Part shown: positions 6,069 through 7,563 of the stretch, piece after piece
How positions within the stretch are numbered: the stretch's first letter is position 1
Layout: each line of letters begins with the position of its first letter
NCBI GenBank assembly: GCA_007119305.1
Contig: SKPY01000079.1
Coordinates: 1 to 7,563, forward strand
Length of the DNA: 7,563 nucleotides
DNA from: Nitriliruptorales bacterium
Lineage (GTDB): Bacteria > Actinomycetota > Nitriliruptoria > Euzebyales > Egibacteraceae
Reading direction: 5' to 3'
Made by a program: the position numbers and the translations under genes
The notes under the pieces: generated by a model
What the model saw: only the letters and a program-made list of their open reading frames with translations
Told to the model about the DNA's origin: nothing
Database searches by the model: none

Positions 6069-7448
6069 ATGAGCGAGCCGCAGGCGCGCGGGCAGACCGC
6101 GGACGGCGCCAGGGACGTGGCGCTGCACCGCGCGCTGCGCACGGAGCGGACGATGGCGCGGATCCGCTGGCTCGCGGTGCCCTTCGCGCTCGTCCAGACG
6201 GTGACGTACTACATCCCGCACGAGCCCTGGACGTACGAGCTGAGCCTCGCCCTCGTCGCGCTGCTCGCGGCCGGCAACGTCGTGATCACCGTGCTCATGC
6301 GGCGGGTGACCACCGTGCGGGCCGCCCGGGTGCTGTCGGTTGGCGCGCTGACTTTCGACCTCGTCGTCGTGATGGGGCTCGTGTTCGTGTACACGTTCGA
6401 CCCCGAGACGGCGATGTTCGCGCTCGTCTACCTGCTGCCGTTGGAAGGCGCCATCCGCTTCCAGCTGCGTGGGGCCCTGCTGACCATGCTCGCGGCGACC
6501 GCGCTGTACACCCTGCGCGAGGTCTTCGGCGCGGTGGCCTACGGCAACGACTTCCTGGCCGTGTCCGTCTCGTTCCGCATGGGCATCGGTTTCATCATCG
6601 CGGCGGTGGCGGGTGCCATGGCGTCGTCGCTCGTGGGCGAGCGCGAGGAGGTCGAGCGGGGCAAGGCCGCCCTCGAGGGCCAGGCTGCGGAGCTCGCCGC
6701 GGCGAACCGGGAGCTGCGGCGGGCCAACGAGGTGCAGGACGACTTCGTCGCGATGACCAACCACGAGCTGCGGACGCCGCTGACGACGATCCTCGGCTAC
6801 ACCGGCACCCTGCAGCGCGCCTGGGAGCACTTCGACGACGCAGAACGGCTCGAGATCGTACGCCGCATCGAGCTGCAGGGACGGCGGCTGCTGGCGCTGG
6901 TCGAGGGGCTCCTCACGCTCTCGTCCGGTCAGGCCGGCGCCCTCAACCTCACGTTCGGTCCAGTGCGGGCACGCGCGGCGATCATGCGGTCGATCGAGGA
7001 GTGCGGGCTCGAGCCGGACGCGGTGGCGATCGACTGCCCGGCCGACGCGACGGTCTGGGCCGACGCGGAACGGCTCGGGCAGATCCTGACGAACTACCTG
7101 TCGAACGCCAGCAAGTACGGGGCAGCCCCCTTCGCCGTGGAGGTGCAGCAGCAGGGCTCCTTCGTCGTCTTCGCCGTGACCGACGCGGGTGAGGGGGTGC
7201 CCGACGACTTCGCACCGCTGCTGTTCGAGCGCTTCACGCAGGCCAGCAGGGGCGACCTGCGCACCGCGGCGGGGACCGGTCTCGGGCTTGCGATCGTCGC
7301 CTTCCTCGCCGAGGCGCAAGGCGGTGAGGTCTGGTTCGAGCACAACCGTCCCCGCGGCGCCCGGTTCTGCCTGCGCATGCCGACCGCGGAGGGCGTCGCC
7401 GTGGACGGCATGCCACCGGCCGACCGGCAGCAGCAGGTCGGCGGCTGA
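6069..7448 (+). CDS. Membrane sensor histidine kinase (orphan)
   Basis: Two-component sensor kinase of the HisKA/HATPase_c type, 459 residues, in the cytoplasmic membrane. The N-terminal third has five or six hydrophobic segments (about 33-49, 56-76, 90-109, 115-130, 134-149, 170-188) with only short loops and no large extracellular domain, so the stimulus is probably sensed within or near the membrane. A linker helix (190-224, heptad-like, Glu/Ala/Arg-rich) leads to the H-box MTNHELRTPL (229-238, phosphorylated His232). ATP-binding motifs: N-box LSNASKYG (344-351, Asn346), G1 DAGEGVP (372-378), F-box FERFTQ (386-391), G2 GTGLGLAIV (402-410). All catalytic residues are intact. ATG 6069 has GGGA 7 bases upstream; an in-frame GTG at 6024 overlaps the -10 element and is unlikely. 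No response regulator adjoins it: the neighbours are the divergent 386-residue protein and a convergent protease-like gene. N-terminal architecture recalls MASE-type membrane sensors, but the family is not identified. Confidence 0.95.
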   Translation: MSEPQARGQTADGARDVALHRALRTERTMARIRWLAVPFALVQTVTYYIPHEPWTYELSLALVALLAAGNVVITVLMRRVTTVRAARVLSVGALTFDLVVVMGLVFVYTFDPETAMFALVYLLPLEGAIRFQLRGALLTMLAATALYTLREVFGAVAYGNDFLAVSVSFRMGIGFIIAAVAGAMASSLVGEREEVERGKAALEGQAAELAAANRELRRANEVQDDFVAMTNHELRTPLTTILGYTGTLQRAWEHFDDAERLEIVRRIELQGRRLLALVEGLLTLSSGQAGALNLTFGPVRARAAIMRSIEECGLEPDAVAIDCPADATVWADAERLGQILTNYLSNASKYGAAPFAVEVQQQGSFVVFAVTDAGEGVPDDFAPLLFERFTQASRGDLRTAAGTGLGLAIVAFLAEAQGGEVWFEHNRPRGARFCLRMPTAEGVAVDGMPPADRQQQVGG

Positions 7449-7480
7449 GCGCGGCCGCGCCGGGCGGGGCCGTGCTGGGT

Positions 7481-7508
7481 GCCGGGCGGGCGCCGCGGCC
7501 CGCCCGGC
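7481..7508. terminator. Perfect 11-bp hairpin between convergent genes
   Basis: 7481-7491 (gccgggcgggc) pairs perfectly with 7498-7508 around a 6-base loop (7492-7497). The stem is entirely G/C. It starts 33 bases after the kinase stop and ends 11 bases before the minus-strand stop, so it can serve both transcripts. There is no T-run on either side, so classical intrinsic termination is doubtful although the structure itself is strong. Confidence 0.6.
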
Positions 7509-7518
7509 AGTCCCAGCG

Positions 7519-7563
7519 TCAGCGCGTCACGGCTGCGTGCGCGTCGACCATCCCGTGGCCGAA
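7519..7563 (-). CDS. C-terminal end of a probable subtilisin-like (S8) serine protease
   Basis: Only the last 14 codons are inside the window; they read FGHGMVDAHAAVTR and end with TGA at 7521-7519. The G-x-G-x-V-(D/N)-A-x-x-A-V pattern is the usual ending of S8 subtilase catalytic domains, where this helix closes the fold; a gene ending right there would have no C-terminal anchor or extra domain. The frame is open from the window edge. The catalytic triad lies outside, so the assignment rests on this one motif and on frame agreement. It converges on the histidine kinase gene across a strong hairpin. Confidence 0.5.
   Translation of the reverse strand, partial: FGHGMVDAHAAVTR

Noticed and set aside
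5937..7343. Minus-strand open frame continuing upstream of the 386-residue protein through the whole antisense of the histidine kinase gene.
   Set aside because: It is read through on the strand opposite a fully convincing kinase; the product is Arg/His/Gly/Asp-rich without domains, and a strong ribosome binding site marks the real start at 5936. Long antisense frames are expected at this GC content.

Overview
The window is very GC-rich DNA (clearly above 65% by eye, with strong G/C bias at third codon positions) carrying tightly packed genes with no mobile element, RNA gene or CRISPR array. The left half has the gene order cysM - murI - metallo-beta-lactamase-fold phosphodiesterase - rph - rdgB. 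This is the order I remember for Mycobacterium tuberculosis Rv1336, Rv1338, Rv1339, Rv1340 and Rv1341, without the rhomboid-like Rv1337. Synteny, base composition and an apparently (near-)leaderless promoter in front of murI point to an actinobacterium. The right half does not resemble the mycobacterial neighbourhood, so a deeper-branching lineage is likely, but the genus cannot be named from this sequence.

Layout. 1-725 (+): 3' two thirds of a CysM-type cysteine synthase, ending in a hairpin (721-767). 806-3763 (+): a compact four-gene operon with its own -10 element (791-796). Its genes overlap by 4, 4 and 1 bases: murI (peptidoglycan D-glutamate), an Rv1339-like hydrolase (probable cAMP phosphodiesterase), rph (tRNA 3'-end trimming) and rdgB (removal of dITP/XTP). 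A hairpin at 3805-3823 closes it against the convergent hemerythrin-like gene (3824-4312, -). Divergent from that gene is a small membrane protein (4450-4791, +), whose 3' end overlaps by 16 bases a convergent, unrecognised membrane-anchored protein of 386 residues (4776-5936, -). Divergent from the latter is a membrane sensor histidine kinase (6069-7448, +) with no response regulator beside it. An 11-bp perfect hairpin (7481-7508) separates it from the last codons of a minus-strand gene, probably a subtilisin-like protease (7519-7563).

How the genes fit together: the left block is housekeeping metabolism (sulfur/cysteine, cell wall, RNA maturation, nucleotide-pool sanitation, probably cyclic-nucleotide turnover). 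The right block looks like envelope sensing: an orphan kinase, two membrane proteins without recognised function and a possible di-iron oxygen-binding protein. No gene-free stretch exceeds 300 bases; the longest gaps are 4313-4449 and 5937-6068, both between divergent genes. I see no convincing new multi-gene system. The most open items are the 386-residue protein and the orphan kinase.
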